From: Euphorbia lathyris
Taxonomy: Eukaryota > Streptophyta > Magnoliopsida > Malpighiales > Euphorbiaceae
Reading direction: 5' to 3'
NCBI RefSeq assembly: GCF_963576675.1
Contig: NC_088916.1
Span: forward strand, 77,765,501-77,829,500
Length of the DNA: 64,000 bases
The notes beneath the pieces are model-generated. The model was given only the letters and a program-made list of their open reading frames with translations. It searched no databases and was not told the DNA's origin. Positions 1 to 10,953 of the stretch are shown here, one piece after another; the first letter of the stretch is position 1, and each line of letters begins with the position of its first letter. Position numbers and translations under genes: made by a program.

Positions 1-1756
1 AAAGCCACTTTAGTAAAGAATCACCCATTTACATTATACATACACAGAGAAGGGGGGAAGAAAGAAGTGATTTATTTCCAACTTGATTTACATGTCGTGT
101 TATGTGTTTATTCTACACTAACTTATTTCCTCAAAACGAGTTTATTTACATGGTTCGTACCTTAATCGTCGTTGGAACGATTTAGGTACGTTTCAAAACC
201 CCGTTGATTTACATGGCATCGACTCGAATCGCCGTTGGAACGACTCGAGTGTTTTGAAGATGTGGAATGAAGAATTTGTATCTAGAAACGTGGTTAGGCA
301 TACAAGTCAATTTATTTTGTACAAAACGTTTAAGAAAACGATTCAAAACTCTATTATTTACAATGAAAGCGATTTTAATTACGAGGCTCGCCTAATCCGT
401 CGTTGGAACGGATTAAGGTTTTAAAACGTGATATTTTGGAAAATTTTTAAAACGACAAGAAAACGTTATTTGCACTTTAGGAACATCTAGAAAAGCTTTA
501 ATTTAAAACAACCAATTAAACTCTCTTTTCTGTGATTTATTTTCCCCTTTTTCACTCAACTAACCCTTACTTGAACATAATTACAACAATTAGCAAATTA
601 AACCCAAAATTCATCAAATTGAACCGAACCGGATGTCAAAAATTAAGGAAGAGAATATATATATACATATATATTTTTAGCCAAAAATAATGATATATTT
701 ATAGATAAAATAAGAATAAGTGAAAAGATACTATGTATTGAATGTATAGAAAATAATAATGAAAATACTAAGTGTAATACATTTTCATTCTAAATATGTG
801 AAAATAATAGGTAGAGCTTTTAAATAAGAAAATAACTTTTATTCCCAAAATAATTTCATTTAATAATAACTAATATAACCCGAATAGCCCAAAACTATAT
901 ATATAGAATTTTACAAAGCCAACTTAATATAAATGGTATTTAAATAGGAAAATAATTATTATGCTATATATATACTTTTATTAAATCTAAATAATGAAAA
1001 ATAATATATACACTTTCTACATAATCATATATACCAAAGATCCAAAAATGACTAGAAAATATATATTACATAAATATGTAAGTATGGATGAAGGACCAAA
1101 AACTTAAAAGTTGAGAAAAAGGGACCAAAATGGCATTTTTTACGTTTCAGCCGCTTTACGACGGAAAATCCGTCGATAAACAGCCTTTAGTAACAGAAAT
1201 CGGTAAATTACAACAGCACTCCAAAACTTTTCAGATTAGTTCAAAAGCTTTAAATTAAGTCTAATTCAATCATTTTGGATCTCCGAACTACCCGAAACGG
1301 ATCATAGTCTTTAACGGAGTTTCCTAAAACGACGTTTTCTAGTTTAAAACGTTATTCGGAAATATCTTTGCTAAAACTAATATTTACAACGCTTCTAATA
1401 CCCAAACTATCCTTAAGCGGATCACAGTTCGTATTGGGATATTGAAACGAGGTTTTTATTTTGGATCCAAACCCAAATATTAGTAGAATCAAAACAGAAA
1501 ATTAATTTCACAAATCTAAACAATAAAAGAGTAAATGAAGAGATCTAAATAACAAAAAAAATGCAATAAAAGAATTAAACGGGTCTAGTTCCTCGGATTA
1601 TTACCTCTTCAATCGGTAATAGAAATCCCAAATCAAGTCGATTGATTGTGTTGTTGAGTCGCTTTTTGGTGTTTTTCCTTTGGTTCGGGTCTCGCCAAAT
1701 TTTTCCAGGGGTTCGGGTCTAATTTTTTTTCTCCCTCCCATGCTTTGGACTCCATC

Positions 1757-1766
1757 CTATTTATAG
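1757..1766 (-). promoter_or_regulatory. TATA box of the Tat LTR
   Basis: On the minus strand this reads CTATAAATAG, a canonical plant TATA box, in the middle of the LTR. The second LTR has it at 26602-26611. It should set the start of the element's genomic RNA; everything to its right within the LTR is then U3. Confidence 0.6.
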
Positions 1767-1998
1767 GCAAATGGAGTCCTAAGCTTAGTTTATTTTTGGC
1801 TCCAAGCCAACTTGGAGCCAAAGATTAGCCAAATTAGCCTAGAAAACTTCCTCCTCTTTTCATTTTTATTTTTGTTTTACTTTATTTATTTTTATATTAT
1901 TTCTTTTTAATAAAATAATAAAACAAAAAAAATAAAAAAATAAATGAAATAAGAAAAAAAAAATAAAATAAAAAATAATAATAAAAAAAAATGTAAAA

Positions 1999-2109
1999 GC
2001 ACTTGGCTTTGGCCAAGTGCAGCGAAATTGCACTTGGCCAAAGCCAAGTGCCATGGGGCTGGGCCTAGGTGGCCCAGCCCCTGTCACGGGCCGTCTAACG
2101 GCCCGTGAC
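1999..2109. repeat. Triple perfect hairpin in the Tat LTR U3
   Basis: Three adjacent perfect inverted repeats: 1999-2020 with 2030-2051 (22-bp arms, 9-nt spacer), 2055-2065 with 2071-2081 (11-bp arms, 5-nt spacer TAGGT), and 2083-2094 with 2098-2109 (12-bp arms, 3-nt spacer CTA). The 22-bp arms are themselves partly palindromic. The other LTR has the same block at 26848-26957, with one or two changes spoiling each hairpin. Confidence 0.85.
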
Positions 2110-2558
2110 GAACCTCGCGGCCCCCGACGGAACCGCGTTTGTATATAAAAATATTTTAAAAAAACCTAAAATTAATCCAAATACAAAAAATGATTTTTAT
2201 CAAAAATGATTTTTGTCAAAACCGATTTTATAAAATTAGCTTTTATAAAATCGATCTTATTACAAAACTATTTTTTTATTGTTCAAATTCTAAAACAAAA
2301 CCCCTATCGACCCGAGATTTTATTAATAATGAAATACTCCGAATTTGGCGAAATGATTTAAGATTTCATTCGCGGAACCGATTCACCCGTCATCTCGATT
2401 CGATTTCCGAATTCGATCAAACCGGTCTCCACGGTTCCTTTGAACAACGTTTTTTTTTATATTTATTATTTTTATTGACTCGTCATTTATTTTAATCGAC
2501 TGATTTGGATTCCTTTTTATAATTTTTCTTCATCGGTCCTCCGACCCTGGTGTCTACA

Positions 2559-2573
2559 GTTGCCCCTAATTTC
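2559..2573 (-). promoter_or_regulatory. Polypurine tract of the Tat-type element
   Basis: The minus strand reads GAAATTAGGGGCAAC immediately before the LTR start TGTAGACACC. The purine run and its position next to the 3' LTR identify it as the plus-strand priming site and fix the element's orientation. Confidence 0.7.
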
Positions 2574-2804
2574 TATTTTTGGCAGTGACGTGTGTGCTTT
2601 TTCGAAAACCTCTTTTCGTGAATTCAACACATGCAATGCGAAATATATTAAAGTAAAAGACACCTATAGAGTGGGAGGAGAAATACCTGATCTCCATGTC
2701 GCAAGTTCCTATCTTGTCTTCAATCATCACTTTGGCTGTCCCGTCCTCGCCTCTGAATCAGCTATCGACAGATGCTCATTCTAGGGACCATAGTCTCTAA
2801 ATCG

Positions 2805-3406
2805 ACTGCATATAAAATGGCTCAATAGCAACCCTGGTCCACGACCGTGGATAAAATGGCTCAAAAGCAACCCTGGTCTCTAAATCGACCGCAGGCAAAA
2901 TGGCTTAAAAGCAATCCTGGTCTCTAAATCGACCGCAGGCAAAATGGCTCAATAGCAACCCTGGTCCACGACCGCGGGTAAAATGGCTCAAAAGCAACCC
3001 TGGTCTCTAAATCGACCACAGGCAAAATGGCTCAAAAGCAACCCTAGTCCACGACCGCAGGTAAAATGGCTCAAAAGCAACCCTGGTCTCTAAATCGACC
3101 GCAGGCAAAATGGCTCAAAAGCAACCCTGGTCCACGACCGCGGGTAAAATGGCTCAAAAGCGACCCTGGTCTCTAAATCGACCGCAGGCAAAATGGCTCA
3201 ATAGCAACCCTGGTCTGCGACCGAGAGTAAGATGGCTCAAAAGCAACCCTGGTCCACGACCGCGGGTAAAATGGCTCAAAAGCAACCCTGGTCTCTAAAT
3301 CGACCGCAGGCAAAATGGCTCAAAAGCAACCCTGGTCTCTAAATCGACCGCATGCAAAATGGCTCAATAGCAACCCTAGTCCACGACCGCGGGTAAAATG
3401 GCTCAA
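2805..3406. repeat. Tandem array A (44- and 39-bp alternating units)
   Basis: Two unit types alternate: a 44-bp unit beginning CTCTAAATCGACCGCAGG and a 39-bp unit beginning CCACGACCGCGGG. Both share the core AAAATGGCTCAAAAGCAACC. It lies beside the 3' LTR of the minus-strand Tat element, where Tat/Ogre elements are known to carry variable tandem repeats. Short ORFs here are by-products of the 39-bp period. Confidence 0.92.
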
Positions 3407-4743
3407 TAGCTACCCTATTTCAAGATTGCGGGGATAATGGCTAAATAGCTACCCTGATTTACGACTGCGGGGATAATGGCTAAATAGCTACCCCATTTTA
3501 AGATTGCGGGGATGATGGCTAAACAGCTACCCTGGTTTACGACTGCGGGGATGATGGCTAAACAGCTACCCTGGTTTACGACTGCGGGGATGATGGCTAA
3601 ACAGCTACCCTGGTTTACGACTGCGGGGATAATGGCTAAACAGCTACCCCATTTCAAGATTGCGGGGATAATGGCTAAACAGCTACCCTATTTCAAGATT
3701 GCGGGGATAATGGCTAAACAGCTACCCTATTTCAAGATTGCGGGGATAATGGCTAAACAGCTACCCTGATTTACGACTGTGGGGATAATGGCTAAACAGC
3801 TACCCTATTTCAAGATTGCGGGGATAATGGCTAAACAGCTACCCTATTTCAAGATCAAGAGGATAATGGCTAAACAGCTACCCTGATTTACGACTGTGGG
3901 GATAATGGCTAAACAGCTACCCTATTTCAAGATTGCGGGGATAATGGCTAAACAGCTACCCTATTTCAAGATCACGGGGATAATGGCTAAACAGCTACCC
4001 TGATTTACGACTGTGGGGATAATGGCTAAACAGCTACCCTATTTCAAGATTGCGGGGATAATGGCTAAACAGCTACCCTATTTCAAGATCGCGGGGATAA
4101 TGGCTAAACAGCTACCCTGATTTACGACTGTGGGGATAATGGCTAAACAGCTACCCTATTTCAAGATTGCGGAGATAATGGCTAAACAGCTACCCTATTT
4201 CAAGATCACGGGGATAATGGCTAAACAGCTACCCTATTTCAAGATTGCGGGGATAATGGCTAAACAGCTACCCCATTTCAAGATTGCGGGGATAATGGCT
4301 AAACAGCTACCCTATTTCAAGATCACGGGGATAATGGCTAACCAGCTACCCTATTTCAAGATCGCGGGGATAATGGCTAAACAGCTACCCCATTTCAAGA
4401 TTGCGGGGATAATGGCTAAACAGCTACCCTATTTCAAGATCACGGGGATAATGGCTAAACAGCTACCCTATTTCAAGATCGCGGGGATAATGGCTAAACA
4501 GCTACCCCATTTCAAGATTGCGGGGATAATGGCTAAACAGCTACCCTATTTCAAGATTACGGGGATAATGGCTAAACAGCTACCCTATTTCAAGATTGCG
4601 GGGATAATGGCTAAACAGCTACCCCATTTCAAGATTGCGGGGATAATGGCTAAACAGCTACCCTATTTCAAGATTGCGGGGATAATGGCTAAACAGCTAC
4701 CCCATTTCAAGATCGCGGGGATAATGGCTAAACAGCTACCCTA
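3407..4743. repeat. Tandem array B (39-bp units)
   Basis: More than 30 units of a 39-bp repeat with core GGCTAAACAGCTACCC, followed by TATTTCAAGATTGCGGGG or a TGATTTACGACTG variant. Variants are ordered in blocks: CATTTCAAGATTG and TATTTCAAGATCAC types recur in a higher-order pattern between 4200 and 4740, indicating amplification of multi-unit blocks. The core matches arrays A and C, so all three come from one ancestral unit. Confidence 0.95.
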
Positions 4744-5356
4744 GTCTACGATCTTAGGTAAATATGGCTCAAAAGCAACTCCGGTCTGCGACCATGAGTC
4801 AGATGGCTCAAAAGCAACTCCGATCTGCGACCGTGAGTCAGATGGCTCAAAAGCAACTCCGGTCTGCGACCGTGAGTCAGATGGCTCAAAAGCAACTCCG
4901 GTCTGCGACCGTGAGTCAGATGGCTCAAAAGCAACTCCGGTCTGCGACCGTGAGTCAGATGGCTCAAAAGCAACTCCGGTCTGCGACCGTGAGTCAGATG
5001 GCTCAAAAGCAACTCCGGTCTGCGACCGTGAGTCAGATGGCTCAAAAGCAACTCCGGTCTGCGACCGTGAGTCAAATGGCTCAAAAGCAACTCCGGTCTG
5101 CGACCGTGAGTCAGATGGCTCAAAAGCAACTCCGGTCTGCGACCGGGAGTCAGATGGCTCAAAAGCAACTCCGGTCTACGACCGTGAGTCAAATGGCTCA
5201 AAAGCAACTCCGGTCTGCGACCGCGAGTCAGATGGCTCAAAAGCAACTCCGATCTGCGACCGCGAGTCAGGTGGCTCAAAAGCAACTCCGGTCTGCGACC
5301 GTGAGTCAAAATGGCTCAAAAGCAACCCTGGTCTCTAAATCGACCGCAGGTGTGTA
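4744..5356. repeat. Tandem array C (39-bp units)
   Basis: About 14 units of 39 bp, with core ATGGCTCAAAAGCAACTCCG then GTCTGCGACCGTGAGTCAG. Units are nearly identical, so this block is the most recently homogenised. The last unit (about 5310-5356) returns to the array A type, showing that C expanded inside an older A-type array. Confidence 0.95.
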
Positions 5357-7636
5357 GTGATGCATATAGATGGATGAATGTAGCCTAGTCTATGGATGCA
5401 TGTAAACACCTATGTGTGTGTGTAGGTGACTGTGCGTGTGTTTGAATGTGCATAAGTGTGGCTTATATGTTTTGCTTTATGCGGATGTATGGACATGTGT
5501 GTATGAAAACTATGTACATATGGATGAAATGCTCGGATGGATTCCCTTTTCATAGGCTTGGAGGATTTTTGTAGCTTCAGATCGAGAAATGATGGTTCGG
5601 GCCGTCCCCAAGGAGTGCGAGGATGAGGGCGAGGTTAAGTTTGAAACCAAGGGTTGTAAGGATGAGGATTTGGTCTTGATGAGCTCGTGTCAAAGGGGCT
5701 CTCGCTTTTAACCAGAGTTTGACGTATTCATTTTCTCCCTAATTTTTACCTGAGCTGCCCTTTTCGGGTTTTCAACTCAACGGGATCTCTCCGATATTCT
5801 CTATCTCTCCTTTTGCATGAACTGCCCCTAGGGGTTTTCAATTCATCTTTTCTATATCTCACTGATTTTCTCTATCTCTCCTTTTGGTTGGATCGCCTCT
5901 TTTGAGGTTTTCAATCCAACTTTTTTGTTCAATTTTTCTTCTCTTTTTCTTTCTTTCTTGATTGTGAATGATACCGGATAGCACAGGGGGCTTATATCCA
6001 CGGGCCATTTCTATGCTAATCATTTGACGATGAGTTCATGCCCGATGCCTTCGTTAATGGAGAAGCTTCCGAAGTGAGATGGACGTTGATCTGATTGTAG
6101 GGCCATACCCCCGATTAAAGTTATCGTCTTGGCGTAGGTTAGAAGTTGATGCTAGCGTATGCCCCTGCCAATTCGAGGTGAGATTTCATGTGCGCCAAAC
6201 TAGGGATACTGCTGTTGGGAGTAGCTATGGAGGAGAGACGCTTCGGTCGAAGTTTGACCCTTGAGAGGACCACATAGGAGCAGAGGAACCAGACTTCATG
6301 GAGCATGAGAGAGAGGAATAGTCTTCTTTTTTTTTAGTTTTTCTTTTTTATAGATTTTGGATTGGTTTATGGGTGTTGGGGTGATTTCAGTTGAGATGGG
6401 GTGTCTATTGATGCGGGTGTTTTCATTACAAATGCAACCGTCTAGCTTAAATAAAGCACTTGGCAAAGATACATTGAATTGTTTACTGCTCAGTTTATTA
6501 ACCACTGTCACCAAAGCATGCCCTTTCGGGTTTTCACACTTCAGTTATTTTAACTCTCTCCTTTTGCCCCGGAATTTTCAAATAAGCGCCCCGTGGGGTT
6601 TTCACTTATTGGGGTGTCCCTTATTGTTGCATAAGCCGTCCTTTTCGGATTTTCAACCTATCGGGATTTTCTTTCTTTCTTTTTTTTTTATTTTTATGAG
6701 AAGGATTCCTCGGTTCCCTCGAGATTGATTAAAGTTCTGAACTTTGTTGCCGCCTTCGGCTTCCCTTGACTACGCATTTGATCTTTCTTCGTTACAGTGA
6801 GCTTTTCTCGTACATTTGATTACACATTTGTTGGACAATGTCAACCGCTCTTGCCACCTTGACGCCTCTTGGCTGATCACGTCAGCTTTTGATTTATTTT
6901 CTTTTACTTCCGATTGACTTGACTTTGCCCCAGGGCCTTTTTAGCATCATTTTTTTCTTCTTCCTTTGTTTAACTTTGAGTCATCATAGGTCTAACCCTT
7001 TCGTTGATCCTGGAACAAAATACTTTATCGCTGATAGGTTAGTTGCCCCCGCCTCGTTCTAAATGGCGCACTCCTGTACTTGTGTCCCCCCTTGGGGGGA
7101 GAAATCTTTGTCGGTGCCTCAGTGTAAGTATGGCTCTGAGGGCTTGTTGCTTGCTCCATATTTTCTTTTCTTTTTCTCTCTTTTGGACTTTGTTGATTGT
7201 CGCTCAATCTTCTTCTTGGCAAAAGCCGGTGAGAACCCTTCGTTTTATGGATCTACGTCCGACTTATCATTGTAGAGTCAGGGAATCGCTTCTCATGATT
7301 TATTTTGCTTTTTTTTTATTCTCTTAATTTTCTCTCTTCAGTGGTTAAGTACTGAGCAATAAGTATATTCTAGAGCTTATGTCCGTGCCATGATAGAAGC
7401 GGGAATATCTCAATTAAGTGGATATCAAATGTAAGTACGTATGTTTAGGATAAACTTGCGGAAACGAAATTTCATTGAATTCAAAAGGAGGTTAATAACA
7501 TCTTGTGGAATAGAAGATAAAATAAAAGACAAGGATAAAGACTACAAGTGCAATCCTCTCTCTCATACTACTTCAGGAAGCTTCAAGTTCTCCTGCTTCA
7601 TAAGCGTCCTCAATCTAGAGAACCTCTTCTTTCGTT
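5357..7636 (-). other. Non-coding 3' spacer of the Tat element
   Basis: No convincing coding frame was found between the gag fragment and the tandem arrays. The start is TG-rich (5390-5470). T-rich stretches alternate with a repeated hairpin motif (listed separately). This is where protease, RT and integrase would lie in an autonomous element, so pol has been lost or replaced. Confidence 0.6.
5751..6663. repeat. Dispersed hairpin family with differing stems
   Basis: At least five elements share an inner pattern: GCCC (or a variant), a short T/C loop, GGG and TTTTCA, flanked by outer stems that differ in sequence yet mostly pair. Positions are 5751-5779 (TGAG with CTCA), 5817-5846 (ATGAA with TTCAT), 5887-5920 (GTTGGAT with ATCCAAC), 6513-6541 (weak stem), 6581-6610 (AATAAG with CTTATT) and 6631-6661 (weak). 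Confidence 0.6.
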
Positions 7637-8449
7637 TTATCCTGATCCGTGGTAGACCTCACCGTTCAAGGAACAAGTCGAAGACTTCATCCGCTGTGAA
7701 GGATCTGGGTCACTTATCTTCCCAGCTTCGATGAGATCTTGGATTTCATGCTTCAACTTCATGCAAGTGCTTGTTTCGTGACCATATTTCTGGTGGAAGT
7801 GGCAGTAGCCCCTGCGTTTGACTAATTCAGTGGTTGGACCTCCCGTGGCTGGTAGGGGATGAAGTATATCATGCATTTGTAGACCCTTCAACACTTCTAA
7901 TAAGGGTTGAGTGAAAGTGGAGAATTCCCTTCCCTCCCTTTTATACTGAGTGGGCGACGGAGGGCGAACAACCCTGGTAATCTCATGTCCCCGATGGTGT
8001 GGATCTTGTTGTGTTCGTGAAATATGGTGTGAGACTACCCTTGGTGGAGTGAATATTTGTGGATTAACTTGTGACGCAAGCTGGAACATAGGTTTCTCCA
8101 TAGCAGCTTTCGGGATCTCCGCAACCAGTGACTCGCTCAGGACCTCCCTGACCAACCTTTTCAGCTCTATCTTGAATTCATCTGAAGCAAGGATATCGGG
8201 AAGAACTCGCTCGATTTCCGCTCTGAGATTGAAATCTCCTATCATCTCTTGGGAATTTTCAACCCCCTCATGCTTAGTATTCTCCGGATCATTAAGAGCA
8301 CGTTTGAACTCATCAGAAAAGATGTATTTGGCTAAAGCCCCTTGCACACGGCTCTTAAGATTGTGGTTTGAATTGCTGGACTGGGCCATGAGTTGGGTTT
8401 CTAACAAGGAAAGAGAAAGGATCGGTGAGTGGAGCTTTTTAGGCATCAT
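7637..8449 (-). pseudogene. gag: Truncated gag of Tat/Ogre type
   Basis: A 270-residue frame; the likely true start is the second methionine (MAQSSNSN, 8389). The C-terminal third is typical of Tat/Ogre gag: a segment beginning FTQPLLEVLKGLQ, then the zinc-finger-like YCHFHQKYGHETSTC and the helix LKHEIQDLIEAGKI. The central retrotransposon gag (capsid) domain is missing. The N-terminal part instead has two related short segments (FSDEFKRAL and ASDEFKIELKRLV), which look like an internal repeat. The frame ends shortly after the zinc finger with no protease. It would at most give a nucleic-acid-binding peptide, and the element would depend on proteins supplied in trans. The opposite-strand frame over the same bases is a shadow. 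Confidence 0.75.
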
Positions 8450-9342
8450 GAATTTTGATGATGCACGTGCGATGCGAATGCTAAAGCTATCTACTTGTGC
8501 CTCCTATAGATGGATGTATGATTTATGCATGATTCGTGGTCTGCGCTTTATTTCTTACAACATAAACACGATTTGACTGGAGCTAAACCCCTTCTTCTTT
8601 TTTCTTTTCTTTTTTTTTTTTTTTTTTTACCAGAGCCGTCGGCAGTACCTCGATCATTTGTGCTAACTTACCAGTTTGGAAGTGCCGATGTCTGAAACCA
8701 TTTCGACTGTTATACACACACTAGTACAAACCCTACAAGTTAACCTTGCAATGCTTTACAAGATGTACAATGTTGAATGACGCTCGACACGACTGGCACT
8801 TGTGAGATTGAGACGACCCTCATGATACGTAAAATCCCCTATGACACTAGGTAAATGAGAGTGTACCCCGATGATATCCGTGACGTGTAGATACATTGGA
8901 GGGGTAGCGATATGAGTGGTGGGAATGGCATATTTGGTACATCGATACGACTCACGATCTAAAAAGAACAACCTAAGTGATCATGCCTGAGGTGTATGTG
9001 AGGGATTGCCATCCTTGGTAGTAATGACGTACTTCGAAGATACGCGGTGTTACATGGACTGATATGATGCTCATGGTATGTTCGAGACTCAAACAGACCG
9101 TGACGGAGACATGCGGGGCACTTGTCCATAGTTTACTTGGTATTGATACTGATAACAGGGAACCGTCTTTCTGGGAAACACAAGTTTCCTGAAACAGGTC
9201 GACATAGAGGATATGTCCTAAACTAGAAGCAAGCGGGACGAGACCACCGCATATGGGGTGTGGGTCAATGGTTAGTTTAAACCCAAGACACGAATACGTA
9301 GGCATACCAACGGAACCTTGGCGTGTTATGCAGAAAGTGGTG
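8450..9342 (-). other. Tat leader segment left of the nested insertion
   Basis: No gene is seen. A T-run lies at about 8607-8628. From about 8745 the sequence has the same degenerate texture as 18780-22340 (ACGTAC/GACACG/TATGTC-rich), of which it is the continuation across the nested element. Confidence 0.6.
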
Positions 9343-9347
9343 ATGCA
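9343..9347. repeat. Left target-site duplication ATGCA
   Basis: ATGCA directly precedes the LTR start TGATAGGGG and is repeated at 18775-18779 directly after the other LTR's CATCA end. A 5-bp duplication is usual for Ty3/gypsy integrase. Confidence 0.95.
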
Positions 9348-9750
9348 TGATAGGGGTCAAAAACCCCTATCTTTGGGTACGGTTTTAGGACGGTTTTTAG
9401 GTTTATTTGGCTAATAAGCGAGCAATTCTCGCATTTAAATGCTTTTGTGTGAGTTAGTTAGAAATTGGAAGCATTCTATTTACTTTTCGTCGTTTAGGCT
9501 CGTTTTGTGATCAATTTAGGCAAATACGGCCGAAATAACACGCATAATAGAATTCTGTTATCTTTTGAAGCTAATTGGTCCGTCAAAAGTCGCACCAAAC
9601 GAAGCGTTTGCTCAAAATAAGCGATTGACGGATCAATTCGGCTTTTGGACTAATGTTTTCTGGAGTTTTTATGTGTGTGCAGGTGTAAGTTCAGACGAAA
9701 AAGGGTTTGGAAGTCATCCGGTACGGATCGAGCGCGCTTCGGGCGAAAAC

Positions 9751-9910
9751 GCTCGGCGAGCAGGAGCCTGCTCGTCGAGCAGGGCGCCAGGCGCCTGCTC
9801 GGCGAGCAGAAGCCTGCTCGCCGAGCAGGCCACCAGGCGCCTGCTCGGCGAGCAGGGGCTGCTCGTCGCAATTCTGCTCGGCGAGCAGCCTTTCCTGCTC
9901 GGCGAGCAGA
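9751..9910. repeat. CTGCTCGSCGAGCAG palindrome cluster (5' LTR copy)
   Basis: Seven copies of a 13-15-bp palindrome CTGCTCG(G/C/T)CGAGCAG plus one decayed half-copy (CTGCTCGTCGCAA). Spacers are unequal and unrelated, some palindromic themselves (GGCGCCAGGCGCC). The cluster lies in U3, upstream of the TATA box at 10026. Confidence 0.9.
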
Positions 9911-10025
9911 CCTGCGGGAATTGGTCAAAAAGACCAATTCCGCCCCCACGAAGCCACGTTCGGCCCCACATCTTCCTACACCAACAAGGACACGAAATTA
10001 GGTCAAAACGAGGCCCGAGACGCGG

Positions 10026-10035
10026 CTATAAATAG
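10026..10035 (+). promoter_or_regulatory. TATA box of the nested Athila 5' LTR
   Basis: CTATAAATAG, 116 bp downstream of the palindrome cluster; the 3' LTR equivalent is at 17837-17846. It is the probable promoter of the element's genomic RNA. Confidence 0.65.
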
Positions 10036-10934
10036 GAATTTCCAATTGTAAATTGAATATCTTTTACTTTTGTAATTAGCTTAGCTTCCACCTTGAGAAA
10101 TCCTCTCCACCTCCTCCATAACCTTCAACCCTCCATTGAAGACACCTCCAAAGCTCCATTCACCGAGGATTACTCAAGCTCCATCCTTAAATCCTAGAAA
10201 GACGCCTGCATTGGTAGACAGGTTCCCTGAAAGGGATTTTTCTTCTTTTATATTCTGTCTAGCCTCTGATACATGCTATGAATTCTAGGTTTATTGTAAC
10301 TTCGTGACAATTCCTTCATCTTTGATATATAATATAGATTTTGTTTATTCAACTGTTTTGATGTTTTAATCTTTGTCTTACGCTTTGTCTGATTGGTTTA
10401 ACTCATTCGATAATCCCAAAATTAGGTTGGCACATATTGCGAGCTGAATCTGACCTAGTCAGTGCCTATAGGATTGACGACCCTATAGAAGATTAAGCCC
10501 AAATTACTGAGCCTTAGAGCTAGTTTCGGCCTTACAAGGGAATCACGAACTAGGGACTTTAGGAGGATAGGTCGGGTTAATCGCCTTGGACATAAGCGAC
10601 TTAGTTTCAATTCAATTGCTTAAACACTCTACCATTGTTATCATCGTATTCCTTCATGTTCATTCAGTTAATTGCTTTGGTAAAAGATCAATTAGGGGTA
10701 GAGTAATTTAGTTAGGGTTAGAATAACTTAGTCAGAAGTAGATAATCTAGTTAGGATTAGTGCAAACCAACCTAGGAGTAGATTAATTAAACAAAACCAA
10801 CTCAAACCCCTTAAGCCTAGATAACATCCGAGACTTAGTAATTCGGTACTTGCAGAAATAAATCCTGTGGACGATAACGACGGGGTACACTTATCCCTCA
10901 GATCGGGTTCTTCACGGAATCCGCATCAAGTTTT

Positions 10935-10953
10935 TGGCGCCGTTGCCGGGGAT
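10935..10953 (+). promoter_or_regulatory. Primer-binding site, tRNA-Asp type
   Basis: TGGCGCCGTTGCCGGGGAT begins six bases after the 5' LTR end. It is complementary to the 3' end of plant tRNA-Asp including CCA, and is the common PBS of Athila-lineage elements. Confidence 0.85.

Larger units (their letters stand above)
1..2558 (-). repeat. 3' LTR of the Tat-type element (truncated by window edge)
   Basis: Base 1 aligns with base 24850 of the other LTR and the two copies run collinear to the same terminus, ending on the plus strand in GTGTCTACA (minus-strand start TGTAGACACC). About 411 bp of this LTR lie left of the window. Only scattered substitutions and small indels separate the copies, so the insertion is recent. 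It holds AT-rich stretches (650-1080, 1860-1990), a TATA box and a triple hairpin. Confidence 0.9.
9348..10928 (+). repeat. 5' LTR of the nested Athila element
   Basis: 1,581 bp, starting TGATAGGGG and ending CCGCATCA. Compared with the 3' LTR it has a 160-bp rather than 200-bp palindrome cluster (9751-9910), and lacks 35 bp between two GATAAC words near 10873-10880. The first 24 bases form a hairpin (9349-9357 with 9363-9371). Confidence 0.95.

Noticed and set aside
2805..5356. CRISPR-like direct repeats
   Set aside because: Units are head-to-tail without unique spacers, in a plant retroelement; this is a minisatellite array.
3415..5357. Several long ORFs on both strands with 13-residue repeats (for example GIMAKQLPYFKIA)
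   Set aside because: They are produced by the 39-bp period of the tandem array; frames are open on both strands at once and no start context or domain supports them.
7950..8576. 208-residue plus-strand ORF
   Set aside because: Shadow of the minus-strand gag fragment; no recognisable domain.
9565..10051. Several ORFs over the LTR palindrome cluster, rich in ARRAG/CSPSR repeats
   Set aside because: Open in several frames on both strands because of the repeated GC-rich palindrome; they lie upstream of the LTR TATA box.
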